Of a DNA stretch of 5,516 nucleotides, positions 1 through 5,373 are shown in pieces (position 1 is the stretch's first letter; each line of letters opens with the position of its first letter). Source of the stretch: Abditibacteriales bacterium (GTDB lineage Bacteria; Armatimonadota; Abditibacteriia; Abditibacteriales; JANWYM01); assembly GCA_025055355.1 (NCBI GenBank), contig JANWYM010000312.1, forward strand, positions 1-5,516, read 5' to 3'. The notes under the pieces were generated by a model. That model had not been told where the DNA came from. It saw nothing but the letters and a program-made list of their open reading frames with translations, and made no database searches. The position numbers and the translations under genes are program-made.

Positions 1-2
1 GC

Positions 3-24
3 GGGCTGGCAGGGACGCCCGCCC
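3..24. repeat. Copy 1 of 22-bp dispersed repeat, intergenic
   Basis: These 22 bases (GGGCTGGCAG then GGACGCCCGCCC) recur exactly at 1109-1130 inside the large secreted protein gene. The copy starts near the window edge, so its true left boundary is unknown. GCGGGC at 1-6 can pair with GCCCGC at 17-22, and GTGCCC at 31-36 with GGGCGC at 40-45 (one G-T pair), so the stretch 1-45 is rich in small hairpins. No gene is visible in 1-174. It is the 3' flank of the leftward gene ending at 175 and shows no hairpin plus T-run terminator. Confidence 0.75.
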
Positions 25-174
25 CTACGGGTGCCCTCTGGGCGCGCTCCTACAAGGTTGCAAATTTTGCGTAATGCACCCGCCTCCTTTCTACTCAGCC
101 GCATAGATCAAGCCCCGACGGGACAAGGTCTTTCGTCTTGTCGGCGCGTTTAGGGACCGCTACCGACCGCCCGT

Positions 175-2472
175 TCATGGTCTGTTCGGCGTCACCGCCA
201 GGTTATCAATGTAAACGCGGAACTGGCTCTGCGGCGAGAAGCCGTAAAGACCGGGTGAGCCGTTCTGGTGCGCGTGTTTGTGGGGGACTTCAATCGTCCA
301 CTTCTCCGGTTCAGGGTCGCCCTTCTTCCACGCCTTCGCCCGCACGACACCCGAGCCGTCGGGGTTCACGTCCACCCGCGCTTTCAGGCGATACCAGACG
401 CCGGGCTGAATCGTGAACGGCACGTATTCCTTGATGCGCTCCTGATTGGAACTGACCTCGAGCGTCTGCGCGTTGCCCTGCAGGGCGATGAGGTAGTGCT
501 GGTTGCTGAGACCGACGGTAGAGAGGTTGCGACGGTTGCCGTCGGTGCGCACGTCGGCTTCTATCGTGTAGTCCTTCATCCGCGCGTTGCCAATGAACAC
601 CGTCGCCCGCTGGAAGAAGATGTTGTCCAGCGTCTTCGCTAACACCTTGTTGCCGTCCAACTCGCGCACTTCGAACTTGAACCGCGCTCCGATCCACGCC
701 AGCGGTGGGTAGGCGAACTTCACGCCCGGCTCCGTCTCGTGCGGCACATCGAGCGTGAAACTCTCGAAGTCCTCGTAGATGGGTAGGTGGGGTAGGATGC
801 GCCCGCGCACGATGCCTGTGAACCCGTCAATCGTCGCCTGAAACGCGCCCGCCGAAGGTTTGTCGGCGACGAGTTCGCCCCGCTCGTTGAAGTGCGCCTC
901 CATACCTGCCCGCACCCGCGCCGTCGGCGGAATGTAGCGCTCCCATTTTGCCTTTGCCGGGTCGAACGTCTGGGTTGGGAAACCGTTCGCATCAATGCCG
1001 CGAATGGTAAAGCGCACCTTCTCGCCGGGGTGCAGCAGCACTTCAGCGGGGATGATTTGCAGCGCGACGGTCGGACCGGGTTTGGGGCGCGGCGGCTCAG
1101 GAACGTCTGGGCTGGCAGGGACGCCCGCCCTGCCGTTGTTGCCTTTCCTGCCGAAGCAATAAAGTTTCTCCGTCGTCAGGACGTAAATCTTCCCGTTCCA
1201 AATCGCCGGGGCGCCGTAGCAGAGCCCCTCCAGCTGCACCTTGCACAGTTCCTCAACGCCTGAAGCGGATGGTCGCAGGATGTAAAACGTGCCGTTCTGC
1301 ATCGGCACATACAACTTCCCGTCAGCGTAAGTGGGCGAGGCGTGCAGTTGGTCGGGAGCGAGTTTGTAATCCCAGAGGATTTTGCCGGTGTTCGCGTCCA
1401 CGCAGTTGAGGTTGCCGGTGAAGTCCACTTGATAGATGAGGTCACCGACGATGACGGGTGAACTGGAGATGGAGCGCAACTCGTTGCGCCATACCTCCGC
1501 GCTTTTGTCCAGCACAGGGACGGAGCCGTCCGCGACGGGTTTGGGCGTGGCGTCGAGGTTCACTGCCACCATGCCGCCAATCTGTGGGAACTCAAGGTTT
1601 TCATCGTTGTGGATGCCGATGACTTTGTTTTTGTGGAGGACGACAGAAGCGTTGAAGCCGCCCGCTGAGACGGGATACCGCCAAATCGGCTGCCCGGTGC
1701 GGGCGTTGACGCACACGATGTTGCCGCTGCCTTCACCCGTGTAAAACACACGCTTGCCGTCGCGCCACGCCATCGCGGGCTGCGCGAAGGAGTTGTCCTT
1801 GGGCTGCAAGCCCGGCGTGGAAGACCACACCAGTTGCCCCGTCTTTTTGTCGAAGGCGTAAAATCGGTCCGCCGCCGGACCTTCGCTCCCCCAGTTGCTG
1901 GTGACACCGCGAATGATGACCAAATCATCTTCAATCAACGGTCCGCCGGTGCGCCCGTTCACGAAGGTCAGCCGCCCGAACTCTTCCATCATCCAGTGCC
2001 ACCACAGCACTTTGCCGTCCGCCGAGAAACACGCGAAGTTGCCTGAGGAGAAGGTCACGTAAACGTTGCCCGTCTCCGCGTCCACCGTCGGGCTGCCGAT
2101 GGCGTAACGGTCATACACGATGTCGCTGAGGAAGTCGTTGTAACGGTGCTCCCAGATTTTCTTGCCTGTCTCGGCGTCGAGACAGACGATGATTTCCTGC
2201 AGGTCCGGTCCCGTTCCTTCGTAGCCCCAGGCGTAGAGTTTGCCGTTGGCAATGACAGGAGTGCCGCGCCCGGATAACTTGTAAGTCCACAGGTTGTTGC
2301 CACCGCCGACCTGCACGGTGTCGGGCAAGCCCCGTTCGAGAGAGACCCCTGTGAACAGGGGACCGCGCCAGTTGAGCCAGCCGCGCACGCGGGGGGAAGA
2401 GGTGCCAGAAAACGCGAGGCTCCAAACAACGAGGGTAAGAGCGAGCGCCGCTCGGTGGAGTGACTTTTTCAT
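175..2472 (-). CDS. Secreted PQQ-type beta-propeller protein with C-terminal LamG-like domain
   Basis: This is a 765-residue exported protein. I start it at the ATG at 2470-2472 because it opens a clear signal peptide (MKKSLHRAALALTLVVWSLA, cut near residue 22-25). A longer reading from 2616 would add 48 unlike residues and overlap the upstream gene. A weak Shine-Dalgarno (GGAC) lies about 6 nt upstream. After the signal comes W-L-N-W-R-G-P, then a propeller to about residue 444 with repeated blade motifs: TGKKIW, DGKVLW, TGQLVW, TGQPIW, TGKILW. A Gly/Pro-rich linker (about 445-465) leads to an Ig-like segment. Residues about 566-765 resemble LamG/DUF1080-type jelly rolls (DYTIEADVRT, GVWYRLKARV, and VYIDNLAV near the end). 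Such propellers are usually scaffolds or sugar-binding surfaces; no dehydrogenase domain or catalytic set is visible. It is probably cotranscribed with the paralogous propeller gene upstream. The exact function is unknown. Confidence 0.9.
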   Translation of the reverse strand: MKKSLHRAALALTLVVWSLAFSGTSSPRVRGWLNWRGPLFTGVSLERGLPDTVQVGGGNNLWTYKLSGRGTPVIANGKLYAWGYEGTGPDLQEIIVCLDAETGKKIWEHRYNDFLSDIVYDRYAIGSPTVDAETGNVYVTFSSGNFACFSADGKVLWWHWMMEEFGRLTFVNGRTGGPLIEDDLVIIRGVTSNWGSEGPAADRFYAFDKKTGQLVWSSTPGLQPKDNSFAQPAMAWRDGKRVFYTGEGSGNIVCVNARTGQPIWRYPVSAGGFNASVVLHKNKVIGIHNDENLEFPQIGGMVAVNLDATPKPVADGSVPVLDKSAEVWRNELRSISSSPVIVGDLIYQVDFTGNLNCVDANTGKILWDYKLAPDQLHASPTYADGKLYVPMQNGTFYILRPSASGVEELCKVQLEGLCYGAPAIWNGKIYVLTTEKLYCFGRKGNNGRAGVPASPDVPEPPRPKPGPTVALQIIPAEVLLHPGEKVRFTIRGIDANGFPTQTFDPAKAKWERYIPPTARVRAGMEAHFNERGELVADKPSAGAFQATIDGFTGIVRGRILPHLPIYEDFESFTLDVPHETEPGVKFAYPPLAWIGARFKFEVRELDGNKVLAKTLDNIFFQRATVFIGNARMKDYTIEADVRTDGNRRNLSTVGLSNQHYLIALQGNAQTLEVSSNQERIKEYVPFTIQPGVWYRLKARVDVNPDGSGVVRAKAWKKGDPEPEKWTIEVPHKHAHQNGSPGLYGFSPQSQFRVYIDNLAVTPNRP
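1109..1134. repeat. Copy 2 of dispersed repeat, in frame inside a CDS
   Basis: Bases 1109-1130 match 3-24 exactly. Here the unit is palindromic: GGCAGGG (1114-1120) can pair with CCCTGCC (1128-1134) around a 7-nt loop. On the minus strand it encodes GRAGVPASP (residues 447-455) at the junction between the propeller and the Ig-like segment, so it keeps the reading frame and falls in a linker rather than a folded domain. This looks like a mobile palindromic repeat tolerated in coding sequence. Confidence 0.7.
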
Positions 2473-2488
2473 GATTCGTCCGTTCACG

Positions 2489-2540
2489 TTCACCCCAGAG
2501 GTCATAGAGGGATGCATCCCTCTATGACCTCTGGGGTGAA
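2489..2540. repeat. Perfect 52-bp palindrome between two propeller genes
   Basis: Bases 2489-2514 are the exact reverse complement of 2515-2540: 26-bp arms with no spacer, centred on ATGCAT. The left arm begins TTCACCCCAGAGG and the right arm ends CCTCTGGGGTGAA. It fills half of the 103-bp gap between the stop of the upstream gene (2576) and the ATG of the downstream gene (2472), and ends 16 bp before that ATG. No T-run follows on either strand, so it is not a canonical intrinsic terminator. In the leftward transcript it would form a very stable hairpin just before the second gene's ribosome site. Confidence 0.95.
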
Positions 2541-2575
2541 TTAGGGAAAGGGCAAAACGCAAAAGTTGAGTTAGG

Positions 2576-3775
2576 TCATTTTCCCCGCACGTCCACACAC
2601 ACCAGTTCTCCCTCATGACTGCGGCAAAAGATGAACCCGTTCGCCAGCACGGGCTGCGTCCAGCACGTCCCGCGCAGGACTTGCGCGGAAGCCAGTTCGG
2701 TGTATCTCTCGGGCGTGGCTTTGACGATGACCAGCATTCCGCGCTCGGTCAGGCAAATCAGGTTGCCGTCGGCAGCAATCAATCCACCTTTGCCCATGCC
2801 GCCCTGCCGCCAGCGTTCCGCGCCGGTGCGAAATTCAACGCACGCCAGCCTGCCCTCGTCGTTGCCGTAGAGGTAACCATTGACCAGCACGCAACTATTG
2901 AAGTGGTTACGCATGTTGCGGTTCTCCCAGACCACCTGCGGCCTGCCGCCGCTGATCTTGAGCAGCGCGCCGCCACGATTGTAGTTGGAGGAGATAAAAA
3001 CGTATTCGCCCGCGAAAATCGGGTCAGCGGCGTTGACATCATAAGAGGTGTACCAGGGGTGCTGCCAGAGGACACGCCCATTGGTTGGATTCACGGCAAT
3101 GAGGGCTTGCGCCGAAAAAATCGCTACACCCCGTTGATTCCCGACGTTGAAAGCGACGGGCGAAGCGTAGCCCGCCGTGCCTGCTCCCGACTTCCACACC
3201 AACTTGCCTGAGTTCTTGTCCAGCGCGACGCCTGCTGTGCCGACATTGTAGATGACGAGGTTGCCTTCAACCAGCGGCGAACCGGCAAAGCCCCACCGCG
3301 GCGGGTAGGCGCCTGTTTGCCGCTGCAAGTCAGCGCTCCAAATCACCTGCCCCGTCGCCGCGTTCAGGCAGAAGGCATGTCCCTCGCGGCTGAGGGTGTA
3401 AACCTTGTCCCCGTCCACCGTCGGGGTAGCGCGCGGTCCTGGGTAACCGCCCGCGTCGCAAGCGTAACTGTGCGTCCAAAGGACTTTGCCGTTGGTAGCG
3501 TTGAGACAATAGACCGTGTCCCTGCCGTTCGTATTGCCCATCGTATAAACCCGCCCGCCCTTGACGGCGACGGACGAGAACCCCTGTCCGACCTGAGCCC
3601 GCCACACGATGCGCGGTCCAGCCGCCGACCAGCGGGACGTCCAGCCCGTCTCTGACGAGATGCCATTGCGCTGCGGACCGCGCCACTGCGGCCAGTCGGC
3701 AGCGCCCAACGGGGTGAGGACTGCCCACATCCAAAAACATAACACTGCCCATCCAAGAATTGCATATTGCTTCAT
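2576..3775 (-). CDS. Secreted PQQ-type beta-propeller repeat protein
   Basis: This is a 399-residue exported protein. The ATG at 3773-3775 has a good Shine-Dalgarno (GGAG at 3783-3786, 7 nt away) and opens a signal peptide (residues 1-25, cleavage likely after PLGA). The mature protein begins ADWPQWRGP, the N-terminal signature of a widespread family of PQQ_2-domain proteins. Propeller blades are marked by Gly-x-x-x-Trp turns: NGKVLW (95-100), TGQVIW (141-146), SGKLVW (189-194), NGRVLW (232-237), TGAERW (317-322). The last blade carries the family-like stretch around LRGTCWTQPVLANG (367-380). There is no quinoprotein dehydrogenase catalytic domain, so PQQ binding is not implied; family members are often annotated BamB-like or as outer-surface scaffolds. 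It is the first gene of a probable two-gene unit with the larger paralogue downstream, which shares W-x-x-W-R-G-P. The exact role is unknown. Confidence 0.92.
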   Translation of the reverse strand: MKQYAILGWAVLCFWMWAVLTPLGAADWPQWRGPQRNGISSETGWTSRWSAAGPRIVWRAQVGQGFSSVAVKGGRVYTMGNTNGRDTVYCLNATNGKVLWTHSYACDAGGYPGPRATPTVDGDKVYTLSREGHAFCLNAATGQVIWSADLQRQTGAYPPRWGFAGSPLVEGNLVIYNVGTAGVALDKNSGKLVWKSGAGTAGYASPVAFNVGNQRGVAIFSAQALIAVNPTNGRVLWQHPWYTSYDVNAADPIFAGEYVFISSNYNRGGALLKISGGRPQVVWENRNMRNHFNSCVLVNGYLYGNDEGRLACVEFRTGAERWRQGGMGKGGLIAADGNLICLTERGMLVIVKATPERYTELASAQVLRGTCWTQPVLANGFIFCRSHEGELVCVDVRGK

Positions 3776-3813
3776 GCCATCACTCCATCCCTTTCAAGAG
3801 TCGTCTGGTTGTT

Positions 3814-3843
3814 ATGATAACCAATGTGACGCAAGCGCGTCAA
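3814..3843 (-). promoter_or_regulatory. Sigma-70-like promoter for the propeller gene pair
   Basis: Read on the minus strand, TTGACG (3838-3843) is followed after 18 nt by TATCAT (3814-3819), each one base from consensus. Transcription would start about 30 bases before the ATG of the 399-aa gene. The -10 sits in a small palindrome, GTTAT-G-ATAAC (3811-3821). Confidence 0.55.
3827..3842. promoter_or_regulatory. Candidate operator: inverted repeat TGACGC-N4-GCGTCA
   Basis: TGACGC (3827-3832) and GCGTCA (3837-3842) form a perfect 6-bp inverted repeat with an AAGC spacer. It overlaps the -35 box and spacer of the leftward promoter, where a repressor dimer would be expected to bind. No regulator gene is visible nearby to link it to. 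Confidence 0.35.
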
Positions 3844-4197
3844 GCAATCGTCAACCATCAACCCTGCAACGTCTCCCGTCGTTCCTTCACCTGCTGCACT
3901 TTGAACGCCGTGCGTTCCCGCCCGCTGTCTCCGATCGTAGTCCAGCGCCGTTCACACCGCCGGGCAGCCTCCATCCACCACCGGCGTCTGCCCTGACTGA
4001 CGCGAGTTCATCCGTCAGCACGTCTGCCCCTCCCCTTGAAAAATCGTCCTTGTCCTCGTCGTCGTTCTCGGTTGTTGACAGGAGTTACGCGGTTGCTTAC
4101 ACCATCTTCCCCCCTCCCCATCTTCATCAGGGAAGAGTTCGACAACGACAACGACTTTCCCGCGCCGCCGCGGGGTTCTACTGCCTCGGCGTTCAAC
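3844..4197. other. Intergenic region without a convincing gene
   Basis: This stretch lies between the leftward promoter and the rightward tRNA promoter. Open frames across it on both strands give low-complexity Ser/Pro/Arg-rich peptides without start-site support, and some run into the tRNA, so I call no gene. Visible structure is slight: a 6-bp inverted repeat CTGACG (3997-4002) / CGTCAG (4013-4018), and pyrimidine-rich GTC/CTC tracts around 4045-4075 loosely complementary to a GACAAC-repeat tract at 4139-4155. Confidence 0.5.
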
Positions 4198-4227
4198 TTG
4201 ACACTGCCCCAATCCACCAAGTATAAT
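4198..4227 (+). promoter_or_regulatory. Near-consensus sigma-70 promoter for tRNA-Arg and tadA
   Basis: TTGACA (4198-4203) and TATAAT (4222-4227) are both perfect consensus boxes with an 18-nt spacer. Transcription should begin near 4234, about 45 nt before the tRNA-Arg 5' end. The leader can form a small hairpin, GAGAATCG (4247-4254) with CGAT and TCTC (4262-4265, 4268-4271). A box this strong suits a stable RNA promoter. Confidence 0.85.
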
Positions 4228-4279
4228 AGAAAGCGCAACTGGCGAAGAGAATCGGTTTCCACGATCCTCTCAAGCAGTC

Positions 4280-4354
4280 GTCCCCGTAGCACAACGGACC
4301 GTGCAACCGCCTCCTAAGCGGTAGATCCAGGTTCAATTCCTGGCGGGGACACCA
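4280..4354 (+). tRNA. tRNA-Arg (anticodon CCU)
   Basis: The cloverleaf is complete. The acceptor stem is GTCCCCG (4280-4286) with CGGGGAC (4344-4350). The D stem is GCAC/GTGC. The anticodon stem ACCGC/GCGGT encloses the loop CTCCTAA with anticodon CCT (4313-4315), reading AGG. The T arm is CCAGG-TTCAATT-CCTGG, the discriminator is A, and CCA is encoded (4352-4354). It follows a strong promoter and ends 6 nt before the tadA start, so it lies in the tadA leader. Confidence 0.95.
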
Positions 4355-4360
4355 ACGTTT

Positions 4361-4813
4361 ATGCAACGGGATGAACAATGGATGCGGGAAGCCCTCGCGG
4401 AGGCGCGTCAGGCACTGGAGCATGACGACGTGCCGGTGGGCGCGGTGGTGGTGCGCCACGACGCGATTATCGCTCGCGCTCACAACCGCCGCGAGGAGTG
4501 GCAGGAGCCCACAGCGCACGCGGAAATTCTCGCCCTGCGCGCAGCGGCGCAGGTTGTCGGAACGTGGTATCTGACGGACGTGACGTTTTACATCACGAAA
4601 GAACCTTGCCCGATGTGCGCGGGCGCGCTGGTGCTGGCGCGGGTGCCGCGCGTGGTGTTTGGCGCGCTGGACCCGAAGATGGGCGCAGGTGGCTCGGTGG
4701 TCAACCTGCTGCAAGAGCCGCGCTTCAACCATCGCGTTGAGGTGGTCGGCGGCGTGCTGGCGGAGGAGAGCGCGCGGATGTTGAGGGAGTTCTTTGAGAA
4801 GTTACGTCAGTGA
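4361..4813 (+). CDS. tadA: tRNA-specific adenosine deaminase (A34 to inosine)
   Basis: TadA deaminates the wobble adenosine of tRNA-Arg(ACG) to inosine, letting one tRNA read CGU, CGC and CGA. The 150-residue product is normal for the family. The zinc site and proton shuttle are H53-A54-E55 and P82-C-P-M-C86: His53 and Cys83/Cys86 bind zinc and Glu55 is catalytic. VPVGAVVV (24-31), the HNR segment (41-43) and a C-terminal NHRVEV...GVLAEE stretch also match TadA. The start gives MQRDEQWMREAL, matching the usual short N-terminus before W-M-R. A start at 4382 (Met8) is possible but would trim the first helix. There is no free Shine-Dalgarno: the only G-rich stretch upstream (GGGG, 4345-4348) is inside the tRNA acceptor stem. 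In Bacillus, tadA precedes the SRP RNA gene and dnaX; here it precedes serine tRNAs and SRP RNA. Confidence 0.97.
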   Translation: MQRDEQWMREALAEARQALEHDDVPVGAVVVRHDAIIARAHNRREEWQEPTAHAEILALRAAAQVVGTWYLTDVTFYITKEPCPMCAGALVLARVPRVVFGALDPKMGAGGSVVNLLQEPRFNHRVEVVGGVLAEESARMLREFFEKLRQ

Positions 4814-4836
4814 ACCGTAACGAGGTCGTTACCGGT
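4814..4836 (+). other. Small hairpin after tadA stop
   Basis: ACC-GTAACG (4814-4822) pairs with CGTTAC and GGT (4827-4832, 4834-4836) around an AGGT loop with one bulged C. It begins right after the tadA stop. No T-run follows, so it is more likely a 3'-end or processing hairpin than an intrinsic terminator. Confidence 0.4.
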
Positions 4837-4861
4837 GACTGGTCACTGGTTACTGGTTACT
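4834..4861 (+). repeat. Four tandem heptamers GGTNACT
   Basis: Four consecutive 7-mers GGTGACT, GGTCACT, GGTTACT, GGTTACT differ only at the fourth base. They fill the gap between the tadA hairpin and tRNA-Ser, ending 4 bases before the tRNA. The period of 7 in non-coding sequence resembles the short tandemly repeated repetitive elements known from cyanobacteria. Confidence 0.85.
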
Positions 4862-4865
4862 GAGC

Positions 4866-4961
4866 GGACAGGTGGGTGAGTTGGCTGAAACCGCACGACT
4901 CGAAATCGTGTAGTGGGGTGATGAGCCTCGCTCGAGGGTTCGAATCCCTCCCTGTCCGCCA
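4866..4961 (+). tRNA. tRNA-Ser (anticodon CGA)
   Basis: This is a class II tRNA of 96 nt including encoded CCA (4959-4961). The acceptor stem is GGACAGG (4866-4872) with CCTGTCC (4951-4957), and the discriminator is G as expected for serine. The anticodon stem CACGA/TCGTG encloses CTCGAAA with anticodon CGA (4901-4903), reading UCG. A 23-nt variable arm (4911-4933) precedes the T arm GAGGG-TTCGAAT-CCCTC. It probably shares the tadA transcript, since no terminator separates them. Confidence 0.95.
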
Positions 4962-5059
4962 CCATTATCGTCGTCGTCCTCGCCTTCGATAAACGGAACG
5001 GGTTAAACGACTGGGTTCGACGAAGCCTAAGACAGGTAACCTGAGACATGAACTGAGAG

Positions 5060-5142
5060 CCTCTCCGAAAACCGGGTAGCGCAAGCTTCCCGCCTGCATC
5101 AAATGCCGACAGGACGTCGGCGTTACGCGGTTTTCGGAGAGG
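5060..5142. repeat. 83-bp element with 15-bp perfect terminal inverted repeats
   Basis: CCTCTCCGAAAACCG (5060-5074) is the exact reverse complement of CGGTTTTCGGAGAGG (5128-5142). The pairing can extend inward at 5076-5082 with 5120-5126. Alternatively an inner hairpin forms, GCCGAC (5105-5110) with GTCGGC (5116-5121), extendable to 9 bp. The element lies between two tRNA-Ser genes, codes for nothing recognisable, and shows no obvious target duplication at its edges. It could be a MITE- or REP-like mobile palindromic unit or a processing structure in the tRNA transcript. The rest of the 238-bp gap holds nothing I can name. Confidence 0.8.
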
Positions 5143-5199
5143 TTCCAAGACGAAAGTTCCGCTTTCTGTTGACGTTGCACGCTTCCCGTTTCACGCTGC

Positions 5200-5294
5200 G
5201 GACAGGTGGGTGAGCGGCTTAAACCGCGCGACTGGAAATCGCGTCTCGGCGTGTTGAGCGTCGAGCGGGGGTTCGAATCCCCCCCTGTCCGCCA
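5200..5294 (+). tRNA. tRNA-Ser (anticodon GGA)
   Basis: This is a class II tRNA of 95 nt including encoded CCA (5292-5294). The acceptor stem is GGACAGG (5200-5206) with CCTGTCC (5284-5290), discriminator G. The anticodon stem CGCGA/TCGCG encloses CTGGAAA with anticodon GGA (5234-5236), reading UCC and UCU. It shares its acceptor stem and most of the D arm with the tRNA-Ser(CGA) upstream, so the two are close paralogues differing in anticodon stem and variable arm. Only four bases separate it from the tRNA-like element that follows. Confidence 0.95.
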
Positions 5295-5298
5295 TCGA

Positions 5299-5371
5299 GG
5301 AGGGCGGAGTTCGAAGGGGAACGACGGTAGATACCAATCTACCATCGCGGGTTCGAGTCCCGGGCCCTCCG
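5299..5371 (+). tRNA. tRNA-like element, aberrant anticodon arm, possibly degenerate
   Basis: This 73-nt cloverleaf-like sequence has standard tRNA length. It has a perfect 7-bp acceptor stem, GGAGGGC (5299-5305) with GCCCTCC (5364-5370). It also has a D-like arm GTTC/GAAC (5309-5312, 5319-5322) and a canonical T loop TTCGAGT (5352-5358) on a T stem with one G-G mismatch. The anticodon arm is odd: GGTAGAT (5326-5332) and ATCTACC (5337-5343) are fully complementary around ACCA. This gives either a 7-bp stem with a 4-nt loop or a 5-bp stem with an 8-nt loop (ATACCAAT). No standard 7-nt loop can be drawn. Unlike the three other tRNAs here it encodes no CCA. It may be a decayed tRNA-Gly or tRNA-Trp, an 8-nt-loop tRNA, or a tRNA mimic used in processing the SRP RNA that begins directly after it. 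Confidence 0.55.
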
Positions 5372-5373
5372 GG

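Noticed and set aside
122..142. Hairpin GACAAG/CTTGTC as terminator of the leftward gene
   Set aside because: Only six pairs with a nine-base loop and no T-run on the minus strand; too weak to call.
2489..2540. The palindrome as an intrinsic terminator
   Set aside because: Neither strand has a T-run after the stem, and the next gene starts 16 bp away in the same direction.
2473..2616. N-terminal extension of 48 residues to the 765-aa protein
   Set aside because: It would read through the 52-bp palindrome and overlap the end of the upstream gene, and it hides the signal peptide that starts cleanly at Met (2472).
175..3775. Quinoprotein dehydrogenase annotation for the two propeller genes
   Set aside because: Only propeller blades are present, with no dehydrogenase-specific catalytic or metal-binding segment visible.
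3609..4226. 205-residue open frame on the plus strand
   Set aside because: It begins antisense to the 399-aa gene and continues as Ser/Pro-rich low-complexity sequence; a GC-rich shadow frame.
4008..4292. 94-residue open frame on the minus strand
   Set aside because: It runs into tRNA-Arg and through the consensus promoter, and its product is Arg/Gly-rich without a recognisable motif.
4965..4992. Inverted repeat TTATCG/CGATAA after tRNA-Ser(CGA) as terminator
   Set aside because: Six pairs with a 16-base loop and no T-run; likely chance.
5169..5197. Promoter for tRNA-Ser(GGA) with TTGACG at 5169-5174
   Set aside because: The -35 is good but the expected -10 position (CACGCT) does not resemble TATAAT.
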